Positions 25,550-35,179 of a stretch of 64,000 nt of DNA are shown here, piece by piece. The position numbers and the translations under genes were made by a program. The stretch is from Porticoccus sp041395745 (lineage in GTDB: Bacteria > Pseudomonadota > Gammaproteobacteria > Pseudomonadales > Porticoccaceae). Location: NCBI GenBank assembly GCA_041395745.1, contig JAWKZV010000003.1, positions 124,001 to 188,000 on the forward strand, written 5' to 3'. The notes below the pieces were generated by a model that saw only the letters and a program-made list of their open reading frames with translations, ran no database searches and was not told the origin of the DNA. How positions within the stretch are numbered: position 1 is the first letter of the stretch; every line of letters begins with the position of its first letter.

Positions 25550-26926
25550 ATGAATGCAGCGAGTTCGAAGGAGACAGCAAGGTTTTTACAGAACCAAAAC
25601 CTGTTCAGATTTCTCGCCGGTTTCGCGGGCATCGCCGCTTTGGCTATCAGTTATGGAAACCTCACCCATGACCTGACCAAAACTGTGCCGCTATTGCTGG
25701 CCACCCTCTACGTTGTTTGCGCCCACATCGTCTCGCAGCGCGTCATTGGGACCACCACGGACAGAACCAACCAGGTGTTGTCACTGGCGGATGCCCTGCT
25801 GCTCGGCTGCCTGATCGCCCTGCTGAAATTCAGCCCGCTTCCGTCAGTGCTGCTCTTCCTGACCCTGGAATTTAACGCCTTTGCCAACGGCGGCTGGAAT
25901 AAACTCGCGTCGGACAATTTGGCGCTCCTGCTGGGTTTGGTAGGCATAGGATTTGCGGCGCAAATTGTTCCAACCGCGGAGCTGGAGTTCCTGATCGGTC
26001 TGCCACCTCTGATCGCCATCGGGCTTTACACTTGCATCTATGCCCGCAATAGCTACATTGAACAGGGCAACCAGCGTGAGAAAATCCGGGAGCTGGAGAA
26101 GCAGCAGATTCAGCTCAAACTGCACAATTATCGTCTTTCCAAGTACCTCTCCCCCACGCTGTTACAGGCGATCCAGTCCGGGAAGGATGTGAAGCTGGAG
26201 ACCCATCGTCGCAAACTGACTATCTTTTTCTCCGACATCAAGGGCTTCAGTGAGCTGGCGGAGGAAATGGAGGGTGAGCCCCTCACTAACCTGCTCAACA
26301 ACTATCTCACCGAGATGTCACAGATCGCCCTGAAACACGGCGGCACCATCGACAAATTCATCGGCGACGCCGTGATGGTGTTCTTTGGCGACCCCTCCAC
26401 CAAGGGAATCAAGGAAGACTGTGTGGCGGCAGTGTCAATGGCCGTCGCCATGAAAAAACACATGAAGGAGCTGCAACAGCGCTGGGCCAACCAGGGCATT
26501 CGCAAGCCCCTGGAAATCCGCATGGGTATCAATACCGGCTATTGTGCGGTGGGTAACTTCGGCACCGAGGACCGCCTCGACTACACCTTGCTCGGCACCG
26601 AAGTAAATCTGGCCAGCCGCCTGGAATCAGCCGCACAACCGGGGGAAATCCTCATATCCCACGAAACATATTCACTGGTGAAGGATGTAGTGCTGTGCGA
26701 GGAACGTGGGGAAATTCAGGTGAAGGGCTTCCAGTACCCCGTTCAGGTGTACGCGGCAATCGACCTGCGCAAGAACCTGGACGATCGGCACCGCTACTTT
26801 GAACACATCACAGATGGCTTTTCGTTCTATCTGGATGCCGACCGCATTCGCAACTACGACCAGGACAAAATTCTCCAGTCCCTGATCGAAGCCGCCAACT
26901 ACCTGCACAAGCGCAAAAAACCCTGA
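25550..26926 (+). CDS. Membrane class III adenylate cyclase (CyaB-like)
   Basis: 458 residues from ATG 25550 (ACAGG just upstream). N-terminal residues 20-165 carry about six membrane segments, then a short coiled segment (168-195) leads into a class III cyclase domain (about 218-400). The two metal-binding aspartates are seen in FFSDIKGF (D229) and KFIGDAVMVFFGDP (D273). The catalytic part closely resembles Pseudomonas CyaB ('EIRMGINTGYC.VGNFG', 'EVNLASRLESA'). It makes cAMP from ATP in response to a membrane-sensed signal. Upstream start codons add only a few unlikely residues. Confidence 0.9.
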   Translation: MNAASSKETARFLQNQNLFRFLAGFAGIAALAISYGNLTHDLTKTVPLLLATLYVVCAHIVSQRVIGTTTDRTNQVLSLADALLLGCLIALLKFSPLPSVLLFLTLEFNAFANGGWNKLASDNLALLLGLVGIGFAAQIVPTAELEFLIGLPPLIAIGLYTCIYARNSYIEQGNQREKIRELEKQQIQLKLHNYRLSKYLSPTLLQAIQSGKDVKLETHRRKLTIFFSDIKGFSELAEEMEGEPLTNLLNNYLTEMSQIALKHGGTIDKFIGDAVMVFFGDPSTKGIKEDCVAAVSMAVAMKKHMKELQQRWANQGIRKPLEIRMGINTGYCAVGNFGTEDRLDYTLLGTEVNLASRLESAAQPGEILISHETYSLVKDVVLCEERGEIQVKGFQYPVQVYAAIDLRKNLDDRHRYFEHITDGFSFYLDADRIRNYDQDKILQSLIEAANYLHKRKKP

Positions 26927-26947
26927 CGACAGCCCAACCGGCTTCTG

Positions 26948-27769
26948 CTATTGACGTGCCAGTCTCAGGCTCGGGGCGTTCATTTTGCTGGAACTGCGGA
27001 ACGGGTTGATATCCAATCCGCCACGGCGGGTATAGCGTGCATACACTTCCAGGTGTTCAGGCGCGCAGAGGTCGTTGATCTCCATAAAGATGCGTTCCAC
27101 GCACTGTTCATGGAAATCCTGGTGGTTGCGGAACGAGATCAGGTAACGCAGTAAACCTTCACGATCAATCGGTCGGCCAGTATAGCGAATCAGGATGCTG
27201 GCCCAGTCCGGCTGTCCCGTCACCGGGCAATTGGTTTTCAGCAAGTGACTGTAAAGCGACTCAGTCACCTGACCGAGCTTTTCGCCAAAATCCAGCAGGG
27301 TTGGATCGGGGGAATAACTGTCCACTTCGATGGGCAGATCATCCAGACAAATGCCGGGAAACGCGGCGACGCCCCGGTGGCGATAACTGTCGCCCATGTG
27401 GATATCAACCTGGACCGGACCGCCAACACAGTCGGCGATGTCTTTCTCCAGCAGGGCAACCACGTCCTGGGGCGTGCGATAGCGCTCCTGGTTGAGGGAA
27501 TTCAGATACAGCTTCAGGGATTTCGACTCCACCAGATTGACGCTGTCGCAGGGGATCGCAATCTCCGCGACAGCCACCAGCGGCTTGCCTTTCAGGTCGA
27601 GCCAGGAGAGTTCATAGCCGGTCCACAGATCAACGCCGAAGAACGGCGGTTCTGGACTGATACCCAGCGCTTCGCGCCCCTCCCGGCGGGGAATCGGGTG
27701 CAACACCTCGGGACTGTAATGGTCCGGATACTCGGTAGCAGCGCCCAGTAACAGCGGTTTATCGGCCAC
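26948..27769 (-). CDS. queF: NADPH-dependent 7-cyano-7-deazaguanine reductase
   Basis: 273 residues from GTG at 27767-27769, with TGAGGT just upstream; the longer reading would run deep into the yadH gene. QueF reduces preQ0 to preQ1 in queuosine synthesis. It is the long bimodular YqeB/QueF form: 'ESKSLKLYLNSLNQERY' (NADPH side) and the nucleophile Cys181 in 'KTNCPVTGQPDW', with 'YLISFRNHQDFHEQCVERI'. It starts 8 bases after yadH stops, so it is the last gene of the yadG-yadH-queF operon. No preQ1 riboswitch is visible. Confidence 0.94.
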   Translation of the reverse strand: MADKPLLLGAATEYPDHYSPEVLHPIPRREGREALGISPEPPFFGVDLWTGYELSWLDLKGKPLVAVAEIAIPCDSVNLVESKSLKLYLNSLNQERYRTPQDVVALLEKDIADCVGGPVQVDIHMGDSYRHRGVAAFPGICLDDLPIEVDSYSPDPTLLDFGEKLGQVTESLYSHLLKTNCPVTGQPDWASILIRYTGRPIDREGLLRYLISFRNHQDFHEQCVERIFMEINDLCAPEHLEVYARYTRRGGLDINPFRSSSKMNAPSLRLARQ

Positions 27770-27777
27770 AGCGAACC

Positions 27778-28551
27778 TCAACTGCGCAGCTTTTTGCCGC
27801 GCTCCAACAGATAGATCGAATAGATGAACAGCGCCACACAAAACGCGCTCACCATGACAAACGCCCACACCACATTGATATCGGATACACCCAACAGGCC
27901 GTAGCGGAAGGCATTGACCATATACAGCACCGGGTTGGCCTGGGACACCCCCTGCCAGAACGCCGGTAGCATACCGATAGAGTAGAACACCCCGCCCAGG
28001 TAGGTGAGCGGCGTCAGCACAAAGGTGGGGATGATGGAGATATCGTCAAAGCTGTTGGCATACACGGCGTTGATAAATCCCGCCAGGGAAAACAGTATCG
28101 CCGTGAGCAGGACGATCCCGATGGTCACCCCCAAATGGCTCACCTGCAAATGGGTGAAGAACAGTGACAACAGGGTCACAATGAACCCTACCGCCAAACC
28201 CCGCGCCACCCCGCCGATCACGTAACCGAGCAGAATCACATAGTTGGGCACCGGCGACACCAGCAGTTCCTCAACACTGTGCTGGAACTTGGTACCGAAA
28301 AACGACGACACCACATTGCCGTAGGAGTTGGTAATCACCGACATCATGATCAGGCCTGGCACTACGAACTGGATGTAACTGAAGCCGGACATTTCACCGA
28401 TGCGCGGGCCGATCAGGCGGCCGAAAATCACGAAATAGAGGGCAATGGTGATGGCCGGCGGCAACAGGGTCTGCTGCCAGATGCGCATGAAACGACGAAT
28501 TTCCTTCTCAACGATGGTGCAGAACGCCACCCACTGCTGTTGGGCATTCAC
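27778..28551 (-). CDS. yadH: ABC-2 type transporter permease (YadH-like)
   Basis: 257 residues with six membrane segments and the ABC-2 signature region 'FVVPGLIMMSVITNSYGNVVSSFFG...HSVEELLVSPV'. Its length and internal blocks ('LTPLTYLGGVFYSI..LP.FW') match E. coli YadH. Its start overlaps the yadG stop by 4 bases. The YadGH transporter's cargo is not established; related ABC-2 systems export polysaccharides, lipids or drugs. Confidence 0.9.
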   Translation of the reverse strand: MNAQQQWVAFCTIVEKEIRRFMRIWQQTLLPPAITIALYFVIFGRLIGPRIGEMSGFSYIQFVVPGLIMMSVITNSYGNVVSSFFGTKFQHSVEELLVSPVPNYVILLGYVIGGVARGLAVGFIVTLLSLFFTHLQVSHLGVTIGIVLLTAILFSLAGFINAVYANSFDDISIIPTFVLTPLTYLGGVFYSIGMLPAFWQGVSQANPVLYMVNAFRYGLLGVSDINVVWAFVMVSAFCVALFIYSIYLLERGKKLRS

Positions 28552-29488
28552 GGTTTGACCTCCCCGTTATCCCGCTTGTGGGACTCCACCAGCGATACAA
28601 ACAACTCTTCGAGGCGATTGGCCTTGTTGCGCATGCTGACGACATGGATACCGCGCTCGCTGAGGCTGGCAAACAGCTCATTGAGGGACTGGTGCTTTTC
28701 CACCTCCACTTCAAAACAGTGGTCATCCAGCAGCTGCCCCGGGTAACCGTCGATGGCGGGAAACTCCTGCAGGGTTTCCCGGCTGTCGAGGATAAACACC
28801 TCCTTGTTCAGCTGGCGCAACAGCTCCTTCACCGAGGTGTTCTGGATAATCTGGCCGCGGTCGATAATGGCCACATTGCGACACAGGCTCTCCGCCTCCT
28901 CCAGGTAGTGAGTAGTGAGGATGATAGTGGTGCCCTGGGCGTTGATCTCCTTGAGGAACTGCCACATGGAGCGGCGCAGCTCAATATCTACTCCGGCGGT
29001 GGGTTCATCGAGAATCAACAGGCGCGGTTCGTGCACCAGTGCTCTGGCTATCATCAGCCGGCGCTTCATCCCCCCGGACAACATCCGTGAGCGGTGATCT
29101 TTCTTGTCCCACAGACCCAGCTGTCTGAGATATTTTTCGGTGCGCTCTTCCGCCAGTTTGGAGGGCAGGCCAAAGTAGCCGGCCTGGGTCTTGACGATAT
29201 CGAAGACCTTTTCGAACTGATTGAAATTGAATTCCTGGGGCACCACACCAATGTTCTGTTTGGCCAACGAGAAGTTCTCATCGATATCGGTGCCAAACAC
29301 CGACACCTGGCCGCTGGTTTTTTCACCAGCGAGCAGATCACGCCGATGGTGGTGGATTTACCGGCGCCATTGGGGCCGAGGACAGCGAAAAAGTCCCCTG
29401 GCTGCACCTCCAGGTTGATGCCCTTCAGTGCCTCGAAGCCATTGTCGTAGCGCTTGTGGAGGTTGCGAATGGAAAGTGCGGCAGTCAT
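28548..29488 (-). pseudogene. yadG: ABC transporter ATP-binding protein (YadG-like), frameshifted
   Basis: Two frames join to one complete ATPase of 313 residues. The first part (from 29488) carries Walker A 'GPNGAGKST' and stops making sense after 'ICSLVKK'. The second frame continues 'VSVFGTDIDENFSLAKQNIGVVPQE', then the signature 'LSGGMKRR', Walker B 'LLILDEPTAGVD' and His-switch 'LTTHYLEEAE'. The break is a run of six T at 29318-29323 (plus strand) where seven would keep frame. A single-base homopolymer loss is the simplest reading; it may be a sequencing error, because yadH and queF downstream are intact. Confidence 0.87.
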
Positions 29489-29616
29489 AACATCTCAAAT
29501 CTGTAAATTTTCTGCCCGTCGATCCGGCAGGACAGTGGCGCCAGACACTTCGGACAGCTCCGAAAAGGACAGCCCGTAAGTCTAAATGACTTTGAAAAAT
29601 TTTGCGGATGAAAATA

Positions 29617-29651
29617 AAAAAGCGCAGACCGCGAACGATCTGCGCTTTTTA
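29617..29651 (-). terminator. Terminator after tRNA-Gly
   Basis: Hairpin built on AAAGCGCAGA/TCTGCGCTTT (one mismatch at the loop base), with a T run on the minus strand; it starts 2 bases after the tRNA-Gly CCA end. Confidence 0.85.
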
Positions 29652-29653
29652 TT

Positions 29654-29729
29654 TGGAGCGGGAAACCGGTCTCGAACCGGCGACCTCAACCTTGGCAAGG
29701 TTGCGCTCTACCAACTGAGCTATTCCCGC
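29654..29729 (-). tRNA. tRNA-Gly (anticodon GCC)
   Basis: 76 bases with encoded CCA: acceptor GCGGGAA/TTCCCGC, D-loop AGTTGGTA, anticodon loop TTGCCAA (GCC), T-loop TTCGAGA. It is 30 bases downstream of tRNA-Glu and probably co-transcribed. Confidence 0.97.
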
Positions 29730-29759
29730 TTTTCTTCAGCCCGAAAGGCTTTGAAAAAC

Positions 29760-29835
29760 TGGCGTCCCGTAGGGGAGTCGAACCCCTGTTACCGCCGTGA
29801 AAGGGCAGTGTCCTAGGCCTCTAGACGAACGGGAC
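29760..29835 (-). tRNA. tRNA-Glu (anticodon TTC)
   Basis: 76 bases with encoded CCA: acceptor GTCCCGT/ACGGGAC, D-arm TCGTCTAGAGGCCTAGGA, anticodon loop CTTTCAC (TTC), T-loop TTCGACT. It is first of the Glu-Gly tRNA pair. Confidence 0.97.
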
Positions 29836-29981
29836 AAGTGCTTCTCATCAAGAGAGGCGCGCATTCTATGAAGCAGGCCCTGCCCTGTCAACCCTGCTTT
29901 TGTTTTTTTCATGTCACTTTTTTCTCGTCGCGCCTTGAGACAAATAGCAGACAGTTGGTCCGACCGAGGCAAGGCTAAAAA

Positions 29982-30377
29982 CTACTCCTTTTCCAGTTTC
30001 AGCGACGCGGAATTGACGCAGTAACGCAAGCCAGTGGGGGCCGGACCGTCCTCAAACACATGTCCCAGGTGACAGCCACAATGGGCACAGGTGATCTCGG
30101 TGCGGATCATGCCGTGGCTCATATCCGGATGCTCGGCGATATCCCCGGCGGCGATGCCCTGGTAAAAACTCGGCCAGCCGGAACCGGAATCGTATTTTGC
30201 CGAAGAGTGGAACAGTGGCTGGCCGCAGCACCTGCACAGGTAGGTTCCCACAGCCTTCTCGTCGCAGTACTCACCGGTAAAGGGTCGCTCAGTACCCTTC
30301 TCCCGACAGATGCGAAATTCCTCGGGTGTCAGCTGGCCGCGCCAGCGCTCATCATCAGACTTTTCGCAATTATCCAT
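29982..30377 (-). CDS. msrB: Peptide-methionine (R)-S-oxide reductase
   Basis: 131 residues. MsrB repairs methionine-R-sulfoxide in proteins. The zinc-binding pairs CRCC (C48, C51) and CAHC (C97, C100) are present, as is the catalytic Cys120 in 'RYCVNSASL'; 'GSGWPSFY' and 'HLGHVFEDGP' complete the family pattern. No signal peptide, so cytoplasmic. Divergent from alaA with an 80-base gap. Confidence 0.95.
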   Translation of the reverse strand: MDNCEKSDDERWRGQLTPEEFRICREKGTERPFTGEYCDEKAVGTYLCRCCGQPLFHSSAKYDSGSGWPSFYQGIAAGDIAEHPDMSHGMIRTEITCAHCGCHLGHVFEDGPAPTGLRYCVNSASLKLEKE

Positions 30378-30457
30378 AAGGGCACCTCTTAGTTATGACA
30401 GGGTTTTGATATACAATGAGTTTTTTACTCGGTTTTGACAACCAACAGCGGCAATTT

Positions 30458-31714
30458 ATGCAACATATCAAGAAATCCCAGAAGCTGGAAAACGTCTGTT
30501 ATGACATCCGTGGTCCGGTGCTGGACCACGCCAACCGGCTGGAAGAAGAGGGTCTGCGCATCCTCAAACTGAATATTGGCAACCCGGCCCCGTTCGGCCT
30601 GGATGCCCCGGACGAGATCATTCACGACGTGATCCACAACCTGGCCAATGCCCAGGGCTACTGCCATTCAAAGGGCATCTACAGTGCCCGTAAGGCAGTG
30701 ATGCAACGCTGTCAGCTGGTGGGTATTCCCAACGTGGAAATCGACGATATTTTCCTCGGCAACGGCGTCAGCGAACTGATTGTCATGGCCATGCAGGCCC
30801 TGCTCAACAACGGCGACGAGATTCTGGTCCCGGCACCGGACTATCCGCTGTGGACCGCTGCCGTCACCCTGGCCGGCGGCAAGGCCGTGCACTACCTCTG
30901 TGACGAAACCAACGAGTGGCAGCCGGATATCGCCGATATCGCCAGCAAAATTACCCCGCGAACCCGTGGCATTGTGGTAATCAACCCCAACAACCCCACC
31001 GGGGCGGTATACAGCGAAGCAGTGCTCCAGGAGATCGTCGAACTGGCCAGGCAGCATGACCTGATCATCTACGCCGACGAAATCTACGACCGCATTCTCT
31101 ACGATGACGCCGTCCACGTACCCCTGGGCAGCCTGGCCACGGATGTACTGTGCATTACCTTCAACGGCCTGTCGAAAACCTATCGACTGGCCGGTTTTCG
31201 CTCCGGCTGGCTGATTATCAGCGGTGCCAAACATCGCGCCCGCAGCTACATCCAGGGCATCGAAATGCTGGCATCCATGCGCCTCTGTGCCAACGTGCCA
31301 GCCATGTATGCCATCCAGACAGCACTGGGGGGCTACCAGAGCATCAACGACCTGGTAACGCCCGGCGGACGTCTGTACCAACAGCGTGAGAAGGCCTGGA
31401 CAATGCTGAACCAAATCCCCGGTGTCAGCTGCGTGAAGCCCAAGGCGGCCATGTACCTGTTCCCGCGCCTCGACCCGGAGATCTATCCCATCGAGGACGA
31501 TGAACAACTGGTACTGGATTTGTTACTGGAGGAGCGCATCCTGCTGGTACAGGGTACGGCTTTCAACTGGCCCGACCCGGACCACTTCCGCATTGTGTTC
31601 CTGCCCCGGGAAGATGACCTGGAAGAAGCGATCATGCGACTGGGGCGTTTCCTGGAAAAATACCGGCTGAACAACCCGGTGAAAAAGGTGCAGCTGACCC
31701 AGGTCGCGCCCTAG
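30458..31714 (+). CDS. alaA: Glutamate-pyruvate aminotransferase AlaA
   Basis: 418 residues from ATG 30458 (MQHIKKSQKLENVCYDIRGP), which aligns with the start of E. coli AlaA; an in-frame ATG at 30416 would add 14 residues. Fold type I PLP enzyme making alanine from pyruvate and glutamate. Motifs: 'NIGNPAPFG', 'GNGVSELIVMAMQALLN', 'PDYPLWTAAV', 'INPNNPTGAVY', PLP lysine in 'TFNGLSKTYRLAGFRSGW'. Similarity to AlaA runs end to end. Its stop overlaps the convergent NAD-kinase-like gene by 3 bases. Confidence 0.94.
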   Translation: MQHIKKSQKLENVCYDIRGPVLDHANRLEEEGLRILKLNIGNPAPFGLDAPDEIIHDVIHNLANAQGYCHSKGIYSARKAVMQRCQLVGIPNVEIDDIFLGNGVSELIVMAMQALLNNGDEILVPAPDYPLWTAAVTLAGGKAVHYLCDETNEWQPDIADIASKITPRTRGIVVINPNNPTGAVYSEAVLQEIVELARQHDLIIYADEIYDRILYDDAVHVPLGSLATDVLCITFNGLSKTYRLAGFRSGWLIISGAKHRARSYIQGIEMLASMRLCANVPAMYAIQTALGGYQSINDLVTPGGRLYQQREKAWTMLNQIPGVSCVKPKAAMYLFPRLDPEIYPIEDDEQLVLDLLLEERILLVQGTAFNWPDPDHFRIVFLPREDDLEEAIMRLGRFLEKYRLNNPVKKVQLTQVAP

Positions 31715-32856
31715 CGATCCTGGTCGCTGCCGTACCCAACGGGATAGAGTATCCGGTCCCGGTAGCCGGTCAACACCGGCAGATAACCCGCCAGCGCCTG
31801 ATCCAGCAGTGGGTCGTTACTGTCTACCAGTAACGGCCTGCCGCCAAGGCCGGTGATCTTGGTCTTGGTGGCGACCACCAGCAGATTGTCCCGACCAGCC
31901 CGCTGGATGATTTCCGGGGTCAATTGCTGGTTACCACGCCCCAGCAGGATGCCCTGACCACCGATCGGGGTTATCACAATTTTCACCGGACCATCCTGAT
32001 TCTCCACTGCCTGCCGTATGTTTGCGGCTGATACATCCGCGGCCAGCAACTGGCGATCCCGCACCAGGTCCACCCCGAGCAAGGTGTTCTCCAGCCCCAT
32101 TACTTCCATGATGCCGGCAGTAGTGGAACCGGGACCGATGATGTAGAGGCAATCCTCCTCCATCTCCTCCAGCAGGGTTTCGGCGATGTCCTGCAACACC
32201 AGTTCCTCCACCTCGCGACCGCCGGATTTGACCTGCTGCATGAATCGCCCCTCCTGAGGCACCAGCAGCTCGCCGTAATAGCGGGATTTCACCCGCCCCT
32301 GGCGCAGGGCCTCCTCATCGATATCGCGCACTTCCTGCCGGCGGATATCCACCAATTCCCCTCGCACCAGACAGACAATCAGCTCACCGGCCGCTTCCGG
32401 GGTGATGGCATAAACCCCGGACTGCATTTTCACCCCGGCGGGAATACCCAACACCGGCTGACTGGCGGGCACGGCATTACAGATATTGCGGGCAGTGCCG
32501 TCACCACCCACAAACAACAGCAGGTCCACCCCCATTTCCACCATCGCGGCGGCGGCGCTCTCGGTATCGTCTGCGGTGGTTGGTCCCGTGTGGAGTTCAC
32601 CGATCAGTCTCGGCGAGAACCCGCACGATTGCGCTACCGTTTCACCCATCTCGCCGGGACAGGTCAACAGGCTGATCAGATCGGGATTGAGCTGCTGTGC
32701 TACCACTTGCAGGGCGCGCTCAGCCCGTTGCGGGGCGCGCGGTTCACTGCCGCGCCGCAAAGCCTCTGCGGTGGTCTCGGCACCGTCGCTGCCCTTGAGG
32801 CCGGCGGGGCCACCCAGCCCCGCCAGGGGATTGATGATCAAACCCAGTCTGAACAC
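31711..32856 (-). CDS. ATP-NAD kinase-like protein (AcoX/COG3199 type)
   Basis: 381 residues. The kinase fold is shown by 'FVGGDGTARNI' (GGDGT motif, about residue 117) and a later 'GPGSTTAGIMEVMG' block. It is longer than housekeeping NadK and has the extended C-terminal half with 'TPIGGQGILLGRGNQQLTPEII', typical of the AcoX-related branch whose substrate is not firmly known. A nucleotide or polyol kinase role is likely but not proved. It is convergent with alaA and divergent from the small gene at 32967. Confidence 0.85.
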   Translation of the reverse strand: MFRLGLIINPLAGLGGPAGLKGSDGAETTAEALRRGSEPRAPQRAERALQVVAQQLNPDLISLLTCPGEMGETVAQSCGFSPRLIGELHTGPTTADDTESAAAAMVEMGVDLLLFVGGDGTARNICNAVPASQPVLGIPAGVKMQSGVYAITPEAAGELIVCLVRGELVDIRRQEVRDIDEEALRQGRVKSRYYGELLVPQEGRFMQQVKSGGREVEELVLQDIAETLLEEMEEDCLYIIGPGSTTAGIMEVMGLENTLLGVDLVRDRQLLAADVSAANIRQAVENQDGPVKIVITPIGGQGILLGRGNQQLTPEIIQRAGRDNLLVVATKTKITGLGGRPLLVDSNDPLLDQALAGYLPVLTGYRDRILYPVGYGSDQDR

Positions 32857-32966
32857 AAAAAACTCCTTTAATCGGGGTAAAAGATTGTCGCCCCAGGCTT
32901 GCTCCCACCCCTAATCATGGTATGTTCACGGAAACAGCAATAATGACAACCAATAAGATAATACCT

Positions 32967-33146
32967 ATGAGTCAGCATCCCAAGGGTGGGGCCGAAAGCG
33001 GGGAGATCAATCCCGACTTTCACGGCGCCGCCGTCATCGACGAAGAAGGCAATGAGATCCCCATCACCGAGGAGATGGTTCAGGATGCCTTTGAGGAACT
33101 GGAAGAACTCGAAGAGCAGACATCGGAAGATTCTGAGAAAGACTGA
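32967..33146 (+). CDS. Small acidic PA1571-family protein
   Basis: 59 residues if ATG 32967 (MSQHPKGG) is used; in-frame ATGs at 32943 and 32922 would give 67 or 74. The core 'AAVIDEEGNEIPITEEMVQDAFEELE' matches the short conserved segment of Pseudomonas PA1571-like proteins. The C-terminus is strongly acidic. No signal peptide; function unknown. It is convergent with pdxB. Confidence 0.75.
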   Translation: MSQHPKGGAESGEINPDFHGAAVIDEEGNEIPITEEMVQDAFEELEELEEQTSEDSEKD

Positions 33147-33173
33147 ATCCCCGCCAGAGACTGATCTCCCGGT

Positions 33174-34268
33174 CTAACGGGCCACCTGGAAGCCCAGTGC
33201 GGTCAATTGCTCGGCCAATTGCCTGTCAGCAACCCCACGCACCCGGTAATGGTGAAACTCCAACCGCTGTGGATAGTGCTTGCGCAGACGATCAAAAGAT
33301 TCACCAATATCCGGCACGCCACCGAGCAATGTCCCTCTCATACCCCGATCGTCATTGGCGACGTCGTACACCGCGAGGATTGCCTTGGCGAGGGTCGTCA
33401 CCTTGATCAGATCCACAGTCTCCAGCGGCTCGGCCTGCGTAGGGACTGCCTGCCCCAGCCAGTTGCAAAGGGCATCCCTGACCATAAAGGAGCCATTGAC
33501 CTTGCCGTCCCAACTGTAACCGGCAATGTGCGGGGTGCCGATATTGACCTGTTGCAGCAGTGGCAATGACAGCTGCGGCTCCCGTTCCCACACATCCAGC
33601 ACCACCTGCCATGCGCACTCGGGCAACAGCCGCAGCAGGGCTTCGTTGTCCACAACCGCCCCCCGTCCGGCATTGATCAACAGGCCGCCGGGAGAAAACC
33701 GGCGCAGGGCTTTTTCGTCCAACAGGTGATAGGTGGGGTGCGGTCCGGATGTCGTCAGCGGTGTGTGTAGGCACAGAATGCTGGCGTCGAGCACCTCGTC
33801 GAAACTGCACAAATCCGGATTCTGCTCTGATGTCAGGAACGGATCGTAGCAGCGGCAGTTTACCCCCAGCGACTTCAGGGTGCGGTAGAGGCGCCCCCCC
33901 ACATTACCGCAACCGATGATGCCTACGGTCTGGTGCATCCAGACAGGTCGCACGCGAAACAAAGCGGAGAGCACATATTGCACCACCGCATTGGCATTGC
34001 AGCCGGGAGCATTGGCAAAAGCGATACCGCTGTTTTCCAGATAATACTGGTCCACGTGATCGACGCCGATGGTGGCCGAGCCCACAAAGCGCACCGAGCT
34101 GCCTTCCAGCAGCGACGCATTCACCCGGGTCACCGAACGCACCAGCAACACATCCGCATCCCGCACCTGCTCAATGCGCAACTCCCGACCGGGATAGGTA
34201 TGGACCTCGCCGAAGGGCGCGAACAACTCCCGCACCAGCGGCATATTTTCGTCAGCAACGATCTTCAT
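33174..34268 (-). CDS. pdxB: Erythronate-4-phosphate dehydrogenase
   Basis: 364 residues. PdxB oxidises 4-phosphoerythronate in the DXP-dependent pyridoxal phosphate pathway. It is a D-2-hydroxyacid dehydrogenase: 'VGSATIGVDHVD', Rossmann 'VGIIGCGNVGGRLY' (about 120), Arg in 'LLINAGRGAVVDNEAL', Glu/His pair 'VWEREP' and 'TPHIAGYS', plus the C-terminal dimerisation domain that distinguishes PdxB. Its ATG directly abuts the xni stop, making it last in the ggct-epmC-xni-pdxB run. Confidence 0.96.
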   Translation of the reverse strand: MKIVADENMPLVRELFAPFGEVHTYPGRELRIEQVRDADVLLVRSVTRVNASLLEGSSVRFVGSATIGVDHVDQYYLENSGIAFANAPGCNANAVVQYVLSALFRVRPVWMHQTVGIIGCGNVGGRLYRTLKSLGVNCRCYDPFLTSEQNPDLCSFDEVLDASILCLHTPLTTSGPHPTYHLLDEKALRRFSPGGLLINAGRGAVVDNEALLRLLPECAWQVVLDVWEREPQLSLPLLQQVNIGTPHIAGYSWDGKVNGSFMVRDALCNWLGQAVPTQAEPLETVDLIKVTTLAKAILAVYDVANDDRGMRGTLLGGVPDIGESFDRLRKHYPQRLEFHHYRVRGVADRQLAEQLTALGFQVAR

Positions 34269-35177
34269 TCAGACTTGTTCTTCACTTATCAGTGCCTGTT
34301 GCTCTGCCAGACGGGCCGCGCGTTTGAAGTAGCCTTCGCCAAAACCCATTCGCCGACAGAACTCCCGCAATTCGTCCAGTGCCGGCGCCTGCCGCCGCAA
34401 CGATCCTGCCTGAACCGGTGCGTCCTCGGCAATGGCCGTCAGCCGCCTGGCGATTTTGATTCTGTCCCGGTGCTCCATTATTTTGGCTTCCAGGCTGGCA
34501 GCGCCGCGCACCGGCAGTTCCAGCAGCCGCTCACCAGCCGCCAGCACCGCGTCCAGGGTTCCAAAATGGGAGAGCATGGCAGCGGCAGTTTTTGGACCCA
34601 CGCCGGGCACCCCGGGGATATTGTCCACCGGGTCACCCACCAGCGCCAGATAATCCGCCAGCTGTTCCGGCCAGACGCCCAACTGCCGCTTTATCTCAGC
34701 GCGATCCCGCGGCTCGCCCTGGCCAAAGTCCCAGATACTGTCCCCATCCCTGAGCAACTGCGCCAAATCCTTGTCGCGACTCACCACCATAACCGGATGG
34801 CCATCTGCTCTCCCCTTGCAAGCCAAGGTGCCAATAATGTCATCCGCTTCGTGGCTGTCGCTGGCCAGTCCGGCAATACCCAACAAATGGGTTACTTCAG
34901 CACAAGCTTTGAGCTGAAAGGCCAGCCCCTCATCCGGCAAAACCCGGTTAGCCTTGTAGTCGGGATAAATGTCATTGCGGAAGCAGCTGCCGAGGCTTTC
35001 ATCAAAGGCGGCCGCAATGTAGTCAGGTTGTTGCTGTTCCAGCAGGTTCAACAAAAAACCGAGGTAACCGTACACGGCCTGAGTCGGGTACCCCTCACCA
35101 CTGTGCCAACGCTCCGGCAGCGCGAAATAGGGGCGAAAAATATAAATATAGGCATCGATCAGGTAGAGCGGCGCCAT
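34269..35177 (-). CDS. xni: Flap endonuclease Xni (exonuclease IX-like)
   Basis: 302 residues from ATG 35175-35177, two bases after the epmC stop; the longer reading lies inside epmC. It is a 5'-nuclease like the N-terminal domain of DNA polymerase I: 'LYLIDAYIYIFRPYFALP', 'AAFDESLGSCFRNDIYPDYKANR', 'SHEADDIIGTLA', 'VVSRDKDLAQLL', 'VGDPVDNIPGVPGVGPKTA' (helix-hairpin-helix). It removes 5' flaps in DNA repair. It keeps the acidic residues of the metal site, unlike some degenerate paralogues. Confidence 0.9.
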   Translation of the reverse strand: MAPLYLIDAYIYIFRPYFALPERWHSGEGYPTQAVYGYLGFLLNLLEQQQPDYIAAAFDESLGSCFRNDIYPDYKANRVLPDEGLAFQLKACAEVTHLLGIAGLASDSHEADDIIGTLACKGRADGHPVMVVSRDKDLAQLLRDGDSIWDFGQGEPRDRAEIKRQLGVWPEQLADYLALVGDPVDNIPGVPGVGPKTAAAMLSHFGTLDAVLAAGERLLELPVRGAASLEAKIMEHRDRIKIARRLTAIAEDAPVQAGSLRRQAPALDELREFCRRMGFGEGYFKRAARLAEQQALISEEQV

Positions 35178-35179
35178 GG

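Noticed and set aside
27769..27780. preQ1 riboswitch upstream of queF
   Set aside because: queF starts 8 bases after yadH stops; there is no room for an aptamer and none is visible ahead of yadG.
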